Shown: positions 21,465 through 32,509, numbered from the stretch's first letter. The stretch is 64,000 nt of DNA from Gracilariopsis chorda (GCA_003194525.1 NBIV01000146.1:140835-204834), one strand, 5' to 3'. The notes: generated by a model not told the origin, from the sequence alone. Made by a program: numbers and translations.

Positions 21465-22103
21465 ATGCCCTACCAGTACTCGTACTACTCGAGATGCGGC
21501 GCATTCAATAAGTCACCAACTCTCACGGATGAACAGGAATACGCCCAGACGACCTGCTCTCAATTGGATAAGAAGTCGATGCTCAGGAGGTTCAAGAGCT
21601 TTTCGAAATGATGAAGGTTCTTGAATCGGGGAAGATGAGATCGGTTGTGCCTCTCTGGTCTATGGTGTGGAGGAGTGGTTCATGCTGGAGGATTCGAAAC
21701 CCGGCGTTGAGGATCTGTGCTTGGCAAAGCTGGGGAGCTTCTCTCGCGCCACCAAGAGGAGAGGCTCAATCCAGTCGTTGGGCCAGTCGCCCAGAAAACG
21801 GCTGGTGTGATAACCCGTCATCTCACGGTGGCCTCGGTCACATCTCCACCGCTCCTGAATAGTGAAATGTCGTGCTCTCACCGATCTGAGCAATCGGCGG
21901 CTGAAGCGCTTTAGGAGCTCGAAAGCTTGCCGCGGTATGGAGGGCACACTACACCAGCACACACCAAAGTTGAATTCAGTGAGTCTGACCGATCGGGATA
22001 GGATAGTAAGTTGGAGCAATGTACGACGCGTGGAACAGCCGGGGAAGCGGTATCATGTTGAGTTCATGGATGCCAATTCCGCTAGAAAAAACGTCCGTCA
22101 TTA
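21465..22103 (+). pseudogene. Broken copy of the destruction-box gene at 57181
   Basis: Starts MPYQYSYYSRCGAFNKSPTL, matching MSYEYSYYSRCGAFNRSPTI of the intact gene. After EYA one base is missing (AATACGCCCAG against AATACGACCCAG), which shifts the frame. Homology nevertheless continues through the whole gene to the GTACGACGCGTGGAACAGCC segment near 22020. The motif RRALTDLSN of the intact copy is CRALTDLSN here; the change is CGT to TGT, a CpG transition. Several other differences are also CpG to TpG/CpA. The 3' hairpin of the intact locus is absent. A non-functional duplicate. Confidence 0.85.
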
Positions 22104-22194
22104 AGAGGAGGCGTAAGAAGCTTAAGCATGGCGGAATCATCATTCGCTATCCTGGTCACATGAAACGTAATAACCTTGTTCAATGACGTCTCTA

Positions 22195-22583
22195 TGTAAA
22201 GTTCCTGATCAGGACGTATTTGCTTTATTGTTTCGAGTCCCTTGCTTCCTCTTTGTCCCCTATCTCTAGCTCTGGTCAGGCGTGAGCAAGGTTCTTATAG
22301 CGCCGTTTCTTTCGAACAGAAGCCTCTCGGCAACGTAATTATCTCGCTATCCTCTCCCGAAGTTCGTACTACTAGTTGCACTAACGCTAGTTATCGAACA
22401 AAAACTCCACACGGAGGCAAGTGCACAAAAAGCCAACAGGTAGCCGCCACTTCGAGTGTGTGACAAACTTCGGAATGTGTTTCAGTGTAAAGTGCGGTAG
22501 CAAATGGATTGAGCATGTAGCTGTTACTTAAAGGCAACAACTGAATTACACGCAACTCCGCAAACTTGCCGTGTCCAATTACA
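22195..22583 (-). repeat. copia-1 3' LTR
   Basis: 389 bp, TGTAAAG...CAATTACA on the plus strand, near-identical in length and sequence to 47760-48148. A purine-rich stretch just inside (AAAGCGGAAGTGG on the minus strand) is the likely polypurine tract. Confidence 0.85.
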
Positions 22584-23434
22584 TTCTATACCACTTCCGC
22601 TTTGTAGACTTGTTATCCAGTTGATCTGCGCGAGCCAGTAAATAGAGCCTTAGACAAGTCTATTGACACTTTTCTATGGTGTAACATCAGCTATAGTGCG
22701 CTTGCCATAGAACTATCAAACTTAGTCAACGGATCTGCAAAATTGCACGTTCCAGGTAGCCATATCATTCGGTCCATTTTCTTAGTCTCGAACTCGTAAC
22801 GTATGACACTAATTTAACCCCGGACTGATCGATCAGCATCGTTACGGCAGGTAGAAAGGGTTCGATACGAAACCTTTGAGTCGACTACTATCCACACCTG
22901 AACGTCAATCCCTAGTATTTTCTGGTAGTCCTAGACTACAAGCTTGCCTTCGTCGATAACCTTTCTTCCGCTCAAAATCTTGGCAGATGCCATACACTTG
23001 ACAGGGCAACATGATTTGTGTGAACCCAATGCATCTGTGTGAAACTCAGTACCTTCTTCTAGGTTGCCAAGCAATAATCCAGCTATGTATTCCACTTGTC
23101 CATGGTTAGTATTCTAACTTCTATCCACAAACACTACTATCGAAGGCCTGCACTCCTTGGCTTTGTACGGTTTAGTATAGAAGACACACGTAGAGCGCTT
23201 CTTTAAACCCTTAAACACGTTCAACTGCGTAACAAAGCCTTTCACCGTCGGTACTGTTGACGAGTCTTGGAAGCACAGTGGATGGTGTCGGAAGGAAAAG
23301 GGAATAAGATCGTAGACGTAGGCAAGGAGAAGGCGGAGCGGTGTGGAAAGGGAAAGGTAGGAAAGGAGGAAGGCACAAAGGAAGGCACAAAGGAAGGCAC
23401 ACCCAAGACCCGGAACTGTTGCTGCTTGGGGTTA
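22584..23434 (-). pseudogene. pol: copia-1 RNase H and pol C-terminus (broken)
   Basis: Minus-strand translation gives GQVEYIAGLLLGNLEEGTEF, then KILSGRKVIDEGKLVV, IVVDSKVSYRTLSTCRN and finally ADPLTKFDSS before the LTR. These are the RNase H steps of a copia pol ending in the usual ADPLTK motif. Several stops interrupt it. The gene is cut at 23434 by the pogo transposon; upstream pol continues at 26443. A purine-rich 12-bp microsatellite (GGCACAAAGGAA, three copies near 23370-23401) lies in it next to the insertion site. Confidence 0.75.
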
Positions 23435-23736
23435 ACCCTCTCAAGGGGGAAATTATGAAAAAATTCTGGAGCACAGTAGTCTGGCTTCCAGCCACAATAC
23501 AAACAACTTTTACTTATCGCATTTTCCACCAAGCTCTAGAGATTGGGCACAGGGGCCAATTCCACAAATACGGAGTCTCGGCTTCAGAGCTCACCGCGCG
23601 TGCGTCAAGCCCAAGAGGGCGTCCGCAGCGCTCGCCGTTGCGCCATTTTCTTTGCCACCATCCCCCCACAACTTTTGAAGACGCATCCAAACCTCCTTAA
23701 GTGGAATATCGTCATCCATATCCTGCAGTGCGTACT

Positions 23737-26261
23737 CTAACGCAGTGCCTTTCTTTCGTTTTTGTGTCTCGTTGAAACTTCATTCAAAGTTTTCCTATTG
23801 TTGCTGACCCTCAGAAGGTTATTCCTGTTCGTTATGTCTGTCATAACAACGCGGTTTGTCAAAACTGCAGCTGGCGCCCCACAAGCATTTCCATTCTTGT
23901 CCCTAATACTCCGCACTGGTGCTCGCAGCGGAGCAGATTCGCAAAGAATGCGATGAGAAGAGCGATTCTCTTGTAACGTTTGTTCAATAAGACAAAGACC
24001 TTGTGTTGGACTGGGCTGACGGTTAACAATCGCTTTGATTCTTGAATACACAAAGCGATCGCTTGTGCGCAATGTCATCTGCAAACCCAATCCTATTTTG
24101 CTCCTTGTGCTTTCAGATAAGCATGCTCGATCATCGAGTCTCCGACGTAAGTTTTCGACAAACTGGTACTTCATGGGCCACATTCCCGTGTTAATGAAAC
24201 TTTGCTTGGCGATTTGTGGAGTAATGGCACGAAACCAGGCGACGCCCAGCTTGATCTTGAATGCGATGTTTGGGTTGCTATAAATTCCAGTGTGCAACAG
24301 CATATCTCTCACCTCTCATGTTCTCTCTTTGAATGTCTTATTTATATAAGAATCGCATGGCTGAAGGAAATGGGAGGTATTGGCGAGCAGTTGAACAACA
24401 TTGTTATTTAAAACTTTGTGGTGCAATGCCCCAAAGGGGAAAAACACCGAAAGACGTCCGGGATCTTCCTCTCACGAGGTGAACCCAGTTGGGTAGAGCC
24501 CTCCCAGAGGTGTCACGGCGAAGCCGGTTTGTAAGACCAGGGACACCTGTCGCGACTCGCGCAGGGAGGTGAAGGCGAAGAATCGGTATCCGCGTGAGCG
24601 GGGTGTGATCCTCAGTAGAGGTATGTTTCCACGTAAGTGGGGGTGTGTGAGCGGATGCGCACACGAGGGCCGCGGATAGCGGTAGGTGCTACCCTAAAAA
24701 GAGGAAAGAGGAAGGACGAAGTGGGTCGCGAGAGCGACGAGTAGATACGGCAATGCCGGTGGACAGGACTCCCTATACAGGGCGAAACACCAATATGATT
24801 GGAACAATTAGTACTTCCAATGATGGGTCTCCTTTGGATGTGCAAGGGGGGTGAACTTTCGTACACTACGGTGCTTCCCTCCAAGGAGGAGTTGAGAACA
24901 CGCGGAGGCGGTAAAGCTCAGAGCCAATTCCCCAGGTTGGGGTCCCTTGTTGGGGAAGGTTTACTGGTGCGACGGCAGTGCGCCGTCGCACTAAGTACTA
25001 GCTTCCCAGAAATGGGCGTGAAAATAATAAATCAAATTAACTAAAATACTCCACATTCCGTGGCAACATCCAATACTGTGGCCAACCACCAATTGACCCA
25101 AAACCGTGTCCCACGTGTCCATACCCACCATTGTGGGGCGTAGTTCATATACACACTACACAACCGATAATATCGGGAAAGCGTTCAAGTACCCAGAATC
25201 CCTCCCTGAGGGCGTTGCACTTCACACTTGGCAGTACATGATCCATTCGTCCCCTCTTCGAGAACTGTGTCCATCAAGCATAAGTAGAACTGTGAGATGC
25301 GGCGGAACCGATCTTCGAACGAAACTGTTAAAGTGTTGCACAAGTTTTGGCATTAGGTCCATTGTCATAGAGCCTTTTGCAGTTGCGAAGATTTGCGTCT
25401 TCCAGGGTATACAATCGTCTTCCGTCATCCAATGCAGCTCTACAGGGAGTTTGGTTTTGCTGGTTGCTTCGATTGCCTTCTTCCAACTAGGCATTATTTT
25501 CTTTCCTGCAACCACAAAGAAGGGAGGAGCAATCAACCCTGAAGCTGAAGCAGATATTACAGCCGTGACGTGGGCTCCATCGTCTTTCATATTGTGGCGT
25601 CTTCCTCCCAAGTTTGTCCGTGCACTGGAAAATACTCTTACTCGTTTTCCGTATGCAGCGTTAATTGCGGTTTCCTCTAGATTCCAAATCCGCTTTGGGT
25701 CGTTAAACATGTCTGGATGGCGATTTTAAGGAGCTTAAGATGTTCCACCAAAGTACCAACGTGGTCCATATTCTCTCCCAAGAAATACTTGTGGTTATGG
25801 TTTTCGGATCTGCGAACAGTTACTTCGTGGTTCTTCGCCCGAAAGGAGCGAACGGCTTTCATGCTGGGAAGCTTGTGTTTGTACGTTTTGCGCCCATCAC
25901 TTGCCATTTGTCCCATATACTGCCTTACATGGTTCACATCTAACGCAAATCCCCTTTCAGCTGCATGTTCTCTGCGCCTGACTATTAGTTTTTGCTTACT
26001 TGCATTAAGAATTGGGGGTCGTCCAGGATGATGGAGGACAGAGTTGAGTACCTTTTCAAGCCATTTTTGATTATTTGCTTTCCAAGCGCGTCGAATACGA
26101 TACACAATGGATACGGACAAGCTGCATGTCGTTGCTATGTTGGCAACTTTGTGTTTTTGCTTCAATAGCTCCAGAGCACGATTGTGGGCAGCTTTTGTTT
26201 GCTCTCTTTTGGCTCTGCTTTTCTTTAGGTGGGATGTTTGCTTCCGCATCGAGTCCGGCAT
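23737..26261 (-). pseudogene. pogo-like (DDE_1) transposase, interrupted
   Basis: N-terminal part from 26261 (MPDSMRKQTSHL) has a helix-turn-helix (VANIATTCSLSVSIVYRIRR). One frameshift near 25715 leads into RHPDMFNDPKRIWNLEETA. The first catalytic position, normally D in NLDE, is Glu. The second Asp is in LLMLDGHSSR. After CQV the 809-bp insertion begins; the frame resumes as LNNNVVQLLANTSHFLQPCD, giving the third Asp. One TGA near 24316 (ACA TGA GAG, likely from CGA) precedes the 24312-23737 piece with FINTGMWP and a basic tail. Without the insertion the frame joins exactly (TAC TGC CAA GTT TTA AAT). Confidence 0.88.
24417..25225. mobile_element. 809-bp hairpin-array element nested in pogo
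   Basis: Bounded by ACTT on both sides (24413-24416 and 25226-25229); removal of the element and one ACTT restores the transposase frame. Ends form imperfect inverted repeats (GTGGTGCAATGCCC against GTGAAGTGCAACGCCC). It has no coding frame of note. About 24 small hairpins follow one another, for example CCCC-AAA-GGGG (24429-24439), CCGC-GTGA-GCGG (24590-24601), CCAC-GTAA-GTGG (24629-24640), GTCGC-GAGA-GCGAC (24725-24738), a 10-bp stem GTGCGACGGC-AGTGC-GCCGTCGCAC (24967-24991) and CCCA-GAAA-TGGG (25005-25016). Four loops are GNRA on the plus strand, one on the minus. No known family recognised. Confidence 0.75.
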
Positions 26262-26442
26262 TCTGAAGACAGCCCGAAAGTGGGAGTGGAATGACTTGTA
26301 GTATGTTTGAGAGTGGACAGGAAGATGAACACCTTGTTTACTACAGCTTGTAAACTAGTGGGAAGTAAACAATTTGTGGCTCTGATGTTCTGTATATTTT
26401 CGCCTTTTGCATAATTTCCCCCTTGAGAGGGTTACCGGTACA

Positions 26443-27720
26443 GCGAGGCCGTCCCGGTTTTTATATGGTGTGCCCGTCGGCTAGGTCTTTAGAAAAGTCC
26501 CCGCCGACGAATGTACAATGGCTAGTTTGTACTGTAGTGTAGCCTAACTAGATCAAAAGCTATTGTCATATATCACGTGGTGTTCACTGTCCAACACACA
26601 GTTACTTGGTGAACGTGGCCACGACGAATGGGGTTTGCGGTATACTACGATAAAATGGCGTAAATACCTACGGTGATGCCTGACACAACAGGTACAGGTC
26701 CTGGCTGCTGTAGCAGACTGGCAAAAAGTGCGCAAAAAAGTGATGCGGCTATTTAGAGTCATTCAATGGAGCTTGTGAGTGACGGAAAGCTTTTTAGCTC
26801 AATAGTAGTCACTGTTTAGTCCTGGTCTTTTCGTCGCAATCGATTGACGATAAGCAACGCAAGGGCTTTAGCTTTTGATCTCCGGTTACCGTAATGTGTT
26901 CTTCACGCTGCAATACTTCTAGGCCGTAAAACTGTAATTTTACTGGTCCAAATACAATTGTTCCACGTTTCGACTGTTCTTTGATTCTTTTGATTATGGC
27001 CGACAGATGTTCTCGTGCACCTGCAAATAAAATATGGTCAACCGCTTTCACTGCCAAAATTATCAGCTTTCTATTCATCTTCATATAGAACAGTTGAGGT
27101 ACATAAACGAGTTGTGTGAACCCCATATGTCTCAAGAAGGCATCACTGATTTCTTGCCATTCAGCTCCATCATTGATCAATCCATAGGCTGCAGCTAATA
27201 GGAGCCAGTACATCTTAGCTCGTGTTTGGCACTCGCGCAGAGGTATGAGGTAGACATCTCTCGCTGCAGGAGATTGGCGGAAGGCGCTTTTGAAATCAAT
27301 TTTCGCCAGAGTCCACTTTAGAATCACCGCTATAGAGGTCAATATACGGATTCCAACTGGAGAGCAGGTTGCTGAATCGGTTCGTAAAGAATTCTTCTCC
27401 TTATTCTTGTTGCCGTGAACGGCAATTCTTGCTTTCACAGATTGTGCTTCATCGTCATATTTTTTTACTTTGTAAAACACAAGAGTACTGATGACATTTG
27501 CACCTTCCAGAATATCTTCAATCAGTATTTCGCGAACAATGCCTTTGAATGCCTTTTCTTCACGGTCATATGCGTTCTGCGTAACAAATGGTGAAATCCC
27601 CTGAGATTCGTGTAACATGAATCCTGATGACCCAAAAGCTTGGTAATATGTACCGATGGTTTCTTTCTCAACGCTCTGAAGTTCCTGTGCTGATAAAAGC
27701 TGCACTTTTTTTGGGTTCAT
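26443..27720 (-). pseudogene. pol: copia-1 reverse transcriptase (broken)
   Basis: 27720-26809 (303 codons) is a copia RVT_2 domain: KARIAVHGNKNKE, KIDFKSAFRQSPAARDVYLIP, WLLLAAAYGLIN, and the active site as AVKAVDHILFAG, where the second Asp of the VDD core is His. After a TAG at about 26819 the frame continues as TTIELKSFPSLTSSIEW, SLFCALFASLLQQPGPVP, the connection to RNase H, with two further stops before the pogo border. The tail after 26443 contains a GC hairpin (CGTCGGC...GCCGACG near 26467-26500). RT function is lost by substitution and stops. Confidence 0.85.
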
Positions 27721-27753
27721 CGTACTTGGTGACTGGTTCGTTTCTGCCGTATC

Positions 27754-29284
27754 TCATTGAGTATCATCCTCGTCCAAAAATTTCCACGTTTGATCTTTGA
27801 GACGGAGGATTTCTCTCTGTCCGTCTGTATATTGTATGCTGTAGCTGTCTGTTCGCGGATTGTGCCTTGATATGGTACCTTCATAGTACGTATCATCCAA
27901 TGGCCAGTACACGCCAATTCGGTCGCCAATCACAGGTTCTCGCGATTTCGTTTCCCTTCCTGCATCTTCTATGCTGGGTTCGTCCACGTTCATATTCTCC
28001 TCGGGTCCAGTGTTGCCAAAGTCTGCGTCAAAGCGCGTTGTTCTCGGTTTGGAGATTGTCCGTGTCTCACTGTCATGTTTCTGCGTAATATTTTCCGTAA
28101 CTTCTGCTAAGTTTCTGTCGAGATCGTCGATTGCATCTTGCGCAGTAGCAGCTAGATCGTTTTCGATTATTGCGGGCTTGACATCTTCAATCGCTGCCTT
28201 CGCCCTTCGTCCTTTTTTTCCAGGTAGCGTTAATGTTCTGCTGTCTAAATCGAAAACTAGAATGGTTCTCGACTGCGCACATTTCCCTCTTTTCTCGCTC
28301 TGCTGCTTGGGAAAGACTTGAACGCTGTCTCCAATAGCCATTGAAAAGTCTTTCCCCGCTTTAAAACACAAAATGAGCGTAAGCTTGCGCTTTGCAATAA
28401 TCTTCTGATGAGCCTGAAGAAAATCTTGAGGAAGTCGTTTTGGTGTACTTCCTCGCTCTATCGGTCGCTTGTATCTCTTTGCAAGCTCGTGCACTGACAT
28501 GACGTCGATACCGTACAAATCTTTTGAAAACCGTATCATTTGCTGTACTAATAATACTGCAAAGCGTTCTGACTTCATAGTAGTGTCTGACTTCAACTGA
28601 AAAAATATCACGAAGAACTCGGTGCTTCGATTCCAGCACATTCTTGTTCTGACTGCGTGGAGGGATGGGACAAACATCAATTCCCATATCTGTAAGATAA
28701 TCTCGGAATATCATGTTGTCAAAGGCCGGGTCTAAGATAACGGATTCCGGCGGCCAGAATGCTGAGATCCATGTCGTGTCGAAAGCCAGGATTGCATGTT
28801 TCATTGAGGTATCTTCGACCAGAGCTCCTGTAGAATATCTTGATGCATTGTCCATGACGTGTGCTACGCAGTTGTAATCTAGAAATAAGTGATCAATGCA
28901 CACTACTTCGTTAAACTCCCTCGTCATGCTGCTGAGAGATACTTTATTTGTTGAGGCTGGGTCTGCGGTGGTGGTGCACACAGAGCACTTTTCGAGCTTT
29001 TGCTGGAGGTATTTGTCTACCTCACGTCTCCACTGGATGTTCCTCTGCAAGAGTACTTTGATATCCAAGTAAGTAGAATGGCCACACACGTGGTGATGTA
29101 CTTTGTCGACGATCTTCTGCAATTGCTCCCATGGTCGTTCCTCGCATTTATCTTCAAACTGCGCGGTTCCGCAGAAATGTGCCATTTCATTATAAGTGCT
29201 CAAGCCGGCTTTGTGATACATAAAAGAGGTGTACGGAATGTACATATGCATTCCCTGTCGATGAGATTCATTTTGTCTCTCTGA
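27754..29284 (-). pseudogene. pol: copia-1 integrase with C-terminal Tudor-like domain
   Basis: Two overlapping frames (29251-28361 and 28680-27754) together give one integrase. Core: FNEVVCIDHLFLD (first Asp), VILDPAFDNMIF (second Asp), NKNVLESKH (Glu), so the D-D-E set is present. One frameshift lies between about 28680 and 28580. The C-terminal part carries a charged linker and then IGDRIGVYWPLDDTYYEGTI, SYSIQYTDGQREILRL and WKFLDE, the pattern of a Tudor/Agenet (Royal family) domain that reads methylated histones. It may steer integration to chromatin, as chromodomains do in gypsy elements. RT begins 30 bases further on in another frame. Confidence 0.82.
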
Positions 29285-30199
29285 CTGCCCTCAGCTGGCG
29301 GTAGTCGAAGGACGTCCTGTCCCATGTGCAGAACTTTGCAATGCTTCGTCAGCCTCTTTCCCACTACCCAGTGGGAGGATCCTTCAATTACCAGATGTCT
29401 GACTTTGATGCTGATAACTTCATTGGAGCGTGCGTTTAGAGTGACAGATACAAGAATAGGCCTTGGCTCGCTGCTGTGGTTCCCTGACCAATATTGCCAG
29501 TGTGGTCGGTCTGTGACACTGTGGGGTACCGGCTACAGTGTACCGTCTCACTCTGGGCACACTATCTTTTTTGCGACCTGCTGGTATTCCATCCCAATGC
29601 AGCTGTAGGGCGCTCCGTCATCCAATAGAGGTCCTTCAAATTTGTGTTGGTTTCCTCCGAGGCAAACTAGGTTGAATGATCGTACATTTTGCTTGTTCTC
29701 GTTCTCCTCTGGAGGTTTGTCATAGCTTAAACATCCAGGCTTGAGACTGCCATCTTCCTGATGATACTGATACCGATGTCCATACTTTTTGCATTTGCAG
29801 CATTTAGTTTTCCTCTTCAGTGCCGCAATTTGTTCCGTTTTTCTATGCTGTCGGCGATATTCAGAACTGTTACCAGCATACCCTTTTTGTACGTGCGAAG
29901 AGTGGCTGCTCAGCGCTGGCGCTAGAGTATTTTCAGATGCTCTTGTACACTATCGTAAAACTGACTCAATAGCACTTTACAACACTTTTTGCAAGTAGTC
30001 ACTCGTCTATGCTCTGTATCCAAGATTCGTGACTTGCGGTGCACAGTTAGCCAGGACAGACACTATTTGAGTGTTATCGACGTCCGAATTTGCCAATAGG
30101 ATAAATGCCACAGGTGCGTCCGATAGTTTAGCCTCCTATCCGTGTGCACTTATTCGCCAAAATTGTGCTTGGAAGTGGTATCAATAATTCCGCGTGCTT
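29285..30199 (-). pseudogene. gag-pol: copia-1 gag C-terminus and protease (broken)
   Basis: Minus-strand translation gives gag residues VAFILLANSDVDNTQIVSVL (about 30.1 kb), a zinc knuckle CCKCKKYGHRYQYH ending in PGC (about 29.8 kb), then the retropepsin LLDDGAPYSCIGMEY (about 29.6 kb) with the D-x-G-A motif intact, and SHWVVGKRLTKHCKV near 29.37 kb. Stops interrupt it. The N-terminal half of gag lies beyond copia-2, at 46324 onward. The border with copia-2 at 30200-30204 is TCGTT, matching CCGTT at the other side. Confidence 0.7.
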
Positions 30200-30204
30200 T
30201 CGTT

Positions 30205-30519
30205 TGTTGGGTATGGTTGGGACGAGTTCTCTGTTCTTTCAAGAAACTCATCCCGTTTATATATAAAAGCATACCTTGGCAAAACCCTGCCAAAATCAAA
30301 GGTACTTCTAACTTGCGGTCAAAGCTCTATCACTGAATTGCTGGGAACTACACATATACGATATTACATCAATATAAATTGTATCGTAATATTTGCGGCC
30401 GAGATGTAGAAACATCACCTCTTGCAACACTCTCATGCAACGCCAAGGAAACACATTACATAGTGTGAGAGTGTTACGTGAGAACAGTGTGAGTGCTCAA
30501 TGGAGTACTGCTCACTGTT
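30205..30519 (-). repeat. copia-2 3' LTR
   Basis: Matches 46009-46323 along its length (shared TATATA box region TTTATATAT and TTGGCAAAACCCTGCCAAA-like stretch). The inner end has diverged, so the right limit is approximate. Confidence 0.75.
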
Positions 30520-30787
30520 GTACTAAATAAGTACGGCAAAGTTGTTGTAATGTTGATGATGATGTTGATGCAAGATGAAACAAAAGTGATGGTAAAGATT
30601 GTAAAAGTTGGTGCCAGACTAGATGGTTGAAGCCATCTAGTTTTGCTTTTTATAGTAGACTAATCTAAAAAAAAATCACAGAGGCTATTCCTCAGTGAAC
30701 CTAAAATGGACTCCTTTCATAATCAGAAACTATGCAATACTACATAATGTGATTAGGTGACTGAAAGTTGCGTGGGTGCCCAATATG
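30520..30787 (-). other. copia-2 3' untranslated region with two hairpins
   Basis: Two perfect hairpins: CTAGATGG-TTGAAG-CCATCTAG (30619-30640) followed by a T-rich run, and a 10-bp stem TTGCGTGGGT/ACCCACGCAA (30768-30777 and 30790-30799) overlapping the end of pol. No coding. Confidence 0.6.
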
Positions 30788-31093
30788 TTACCCACGCAAA
30801 CTTATCACTCCCAATATCCTCCCCATGCCACGAGAGAATCTCACAAGTCCAGGAAAATTCCGCAGTTCTTGATGGCGTCGCTGTGATAGACCCTTATTGA
30901 ATATTTCAGCAAGGTTTTCCGTGGAGCAGTAATTCAAAACGATTTCATTTTGCTGAACACCTTCTTGTACGATGTAATATCGTCTTTCAACATGCGTCGC
31001 TCGTCTGCCACCAGCAGCCCAATTCAAAACACGAGTGTTGTCCTGATAAATCATTGTAGGTCGTTCAACGAACAAAAGCTTTGTTTCACATAT
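30788..31093 (-). pseudogene. pol: copia-2 RNase H, C-terminal part
   Basis: Reads CETKLLFVERPTMIYQDNTR, then HVERRYYIVQEGV and ENLAEIFNKGLS, the end of a copia RNase H with its D-N and ADIFTK-like tail. The first part lies at 41908-42146. Joined across gypsy-2 the frame is continuous (RNIL-CETKLLF), proving one gene split by the insertion. Confidence 0.85.
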
Positions 31094-31627
31094 TCTGAGG
31101 TAGTGCGCGCGAACATCCTACTCAGATGAAATGTCTGCGCATGGTGACGGTGGGTATCGCTCAAAGGGGTGTAAGGACGTGCGGCTACCCAGTCGAAAAA
31201 GGCGGAACAGTGAAAGTGCGGAGTAACGCAGGGACCTTTGTTGTGAGGCCCAGTACGGAGACATGCATAGCCAAAAAAGGTACCACGCACCTAAGCATAG
31301 AGCCGATGTAGCGGTAAATATCCAATACGGCGCAGCCTGTACAGGACTTTGACGAGATGTGTCTCCTACGAAGACTTAGGATCTGTGCGAGGGAACTAAG
31401 GCGAAGAATCTAGTAGGAAGCAGGGTTTACTTGGTGATGGAGTCGGCCACGCTAGTGGAGACAACATATCTAGCTGGACCGCGCCACACGTGTATGGCTT
31501 ACCGTTCGTGGGGCACTAGCTGCCACTGGCATACACGTGTGCTACTACAAATATTACACTAGCCAACTAGCGGAAATGCTCCTACAGCCAGAACACCACT
31601 CAGACAAACGGTCTTCACTTCCTTACA
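31094..31627 (-). repeat. gypsy-2 3' LTR
   Basis: 534 bp, starts TGTAAGGAAG on the minus strand directly after a purine tract. Direct repeat of 41351-41907. Confidence 0.85.
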
Positions 31628-32500
31628 GACCCCCATTCTCACACCGTTGTCCGTCCTCGGAGAACCGTCGCCTTCATCTTCCATAACCCGTTTTGGCTCC
31701 TTTCTCTCTCATAGAAATGTAACTGGCCGTGTCTGGGACCGAAGCGGGGATTTCAATCGAGGGGATCCGATTCTCAGCTGGAGCCTTCCGTGCTCGGAAA
31801 ATCTGCTCGTCGGAGTCCGTCTTTGGAGCAGGGCTGACTGGCAGGACCGTTGGGAGCAGACGTACGTGCTTATCCGCCATCTTCGGATCTGGTTGCAATA
31901 CCGCGACGGACCTGGGATGGTAGGCAGTTAGCAAGTATCCCGTCTCAGCTGCCCCTCCTTTCTTGATTTTTCACCGGTACGGTAGGCCCATCAGCTTCTC
32001 CGTCCATAGCTCGCTTCCCCTGGCCTTTATGCCTGCGGCGGCCTCGTAGTCAGCGCGAGAGATGGCCTAGTTGAGGCGGTAGAATAACAGTAAAGCGAAC
32101 TATCCGTGACTGCTTACTTCTGCCCGTATATCGGTTGTAACTGCCGTTTTTCCCCTTCAGATGAAGTGCTTCCCGTATCTCGGATTGTCAGTGCTCCGCG
32201 GTGAAACGCACTGCTGCGTCTGGTGGCAGGGCTTCCTGTCAATGCCGTCAGTGGGTCGTCGCCGCGGCAACCATAGACCACTTCCAAGGGGGCGTAGGCA
32301 TCAGCGTTTACCTCTCTGGTCACAGCGCTTCTTCAAGGTGCTCCGGTTTATGGTCGGGTTAAATGAGTGGCCAGCAGGGACCAGCAATGCGCAGCGCGTG
32401 GTGGACGCGATACGACATGCTCGTTCTTTCGAAAACCGTACCGGGAATTGAGTTACAGCTTTCCCAACACAGAGGCACGCCAAAGGTGAGTCATCCGTGG
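31628..32500. other. gypsy-2 3' region; no gene recognised
   Basis: Short frames on both strands without motifs. It forms the left half of the extra 3-kb block of gypsy-2. Confidence 0.4.
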
Positions 32501-32503
32501 TGG

Positions 32504-32509
32504 TATAAG
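32504..32509 (+). promoter_or_regulatory. Possible TATA box of the antisense cargo gene
   Basis: TATAAG, about 85 bases before the ATG at 32593, followed by a pyrimidine-rich leader. Position fits a core promoter on the strand opposite to gag-pol; weak evidence alone. Confidence 0.3.

Larger units (their letters stand above)
23435..26432 (-). mobile_element. pogo-like DNA transposon
   Basis: Perfect 23-bp terminal inverted repeats (23435-23457 and 26410-26432, starting ACCCTCTCAAGG) flanked by TA on both sides (23433-23434, 26433-26434). TA duplication is the rule for Tc1/mariner/pogo. Total 2998 bp, or 2185 bp without the nested 809-bp element and its duplication. One transposase gene on the minus strand. 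The ends are intact, so it could in principle be mobilised by a relative. Confidence 0.92.

Noticed and set aside
23267-23458. Lys/Gly-rich coding ORF
   Set aside because: Created by the GGCACAAAGGAA microsatellite in the copia-1 relic.
24404-25044. ORFs of 80-90 codons in the hairpin element
   Set aside because: No motif, and their frames follow the palindromes on both strands.
24417-25225. Group I or group II intron
   Set aside because: No GUGYG start at the border, no recognisable domain V or P7 core, and the ends show inverted repeats with a 4-bp duplication, which fits DNA insertion better.
31560-31640. Host promoter at the gypsy-2 LTR
   Set aside because: The sequence is explained by the LTR and polypurine tract.
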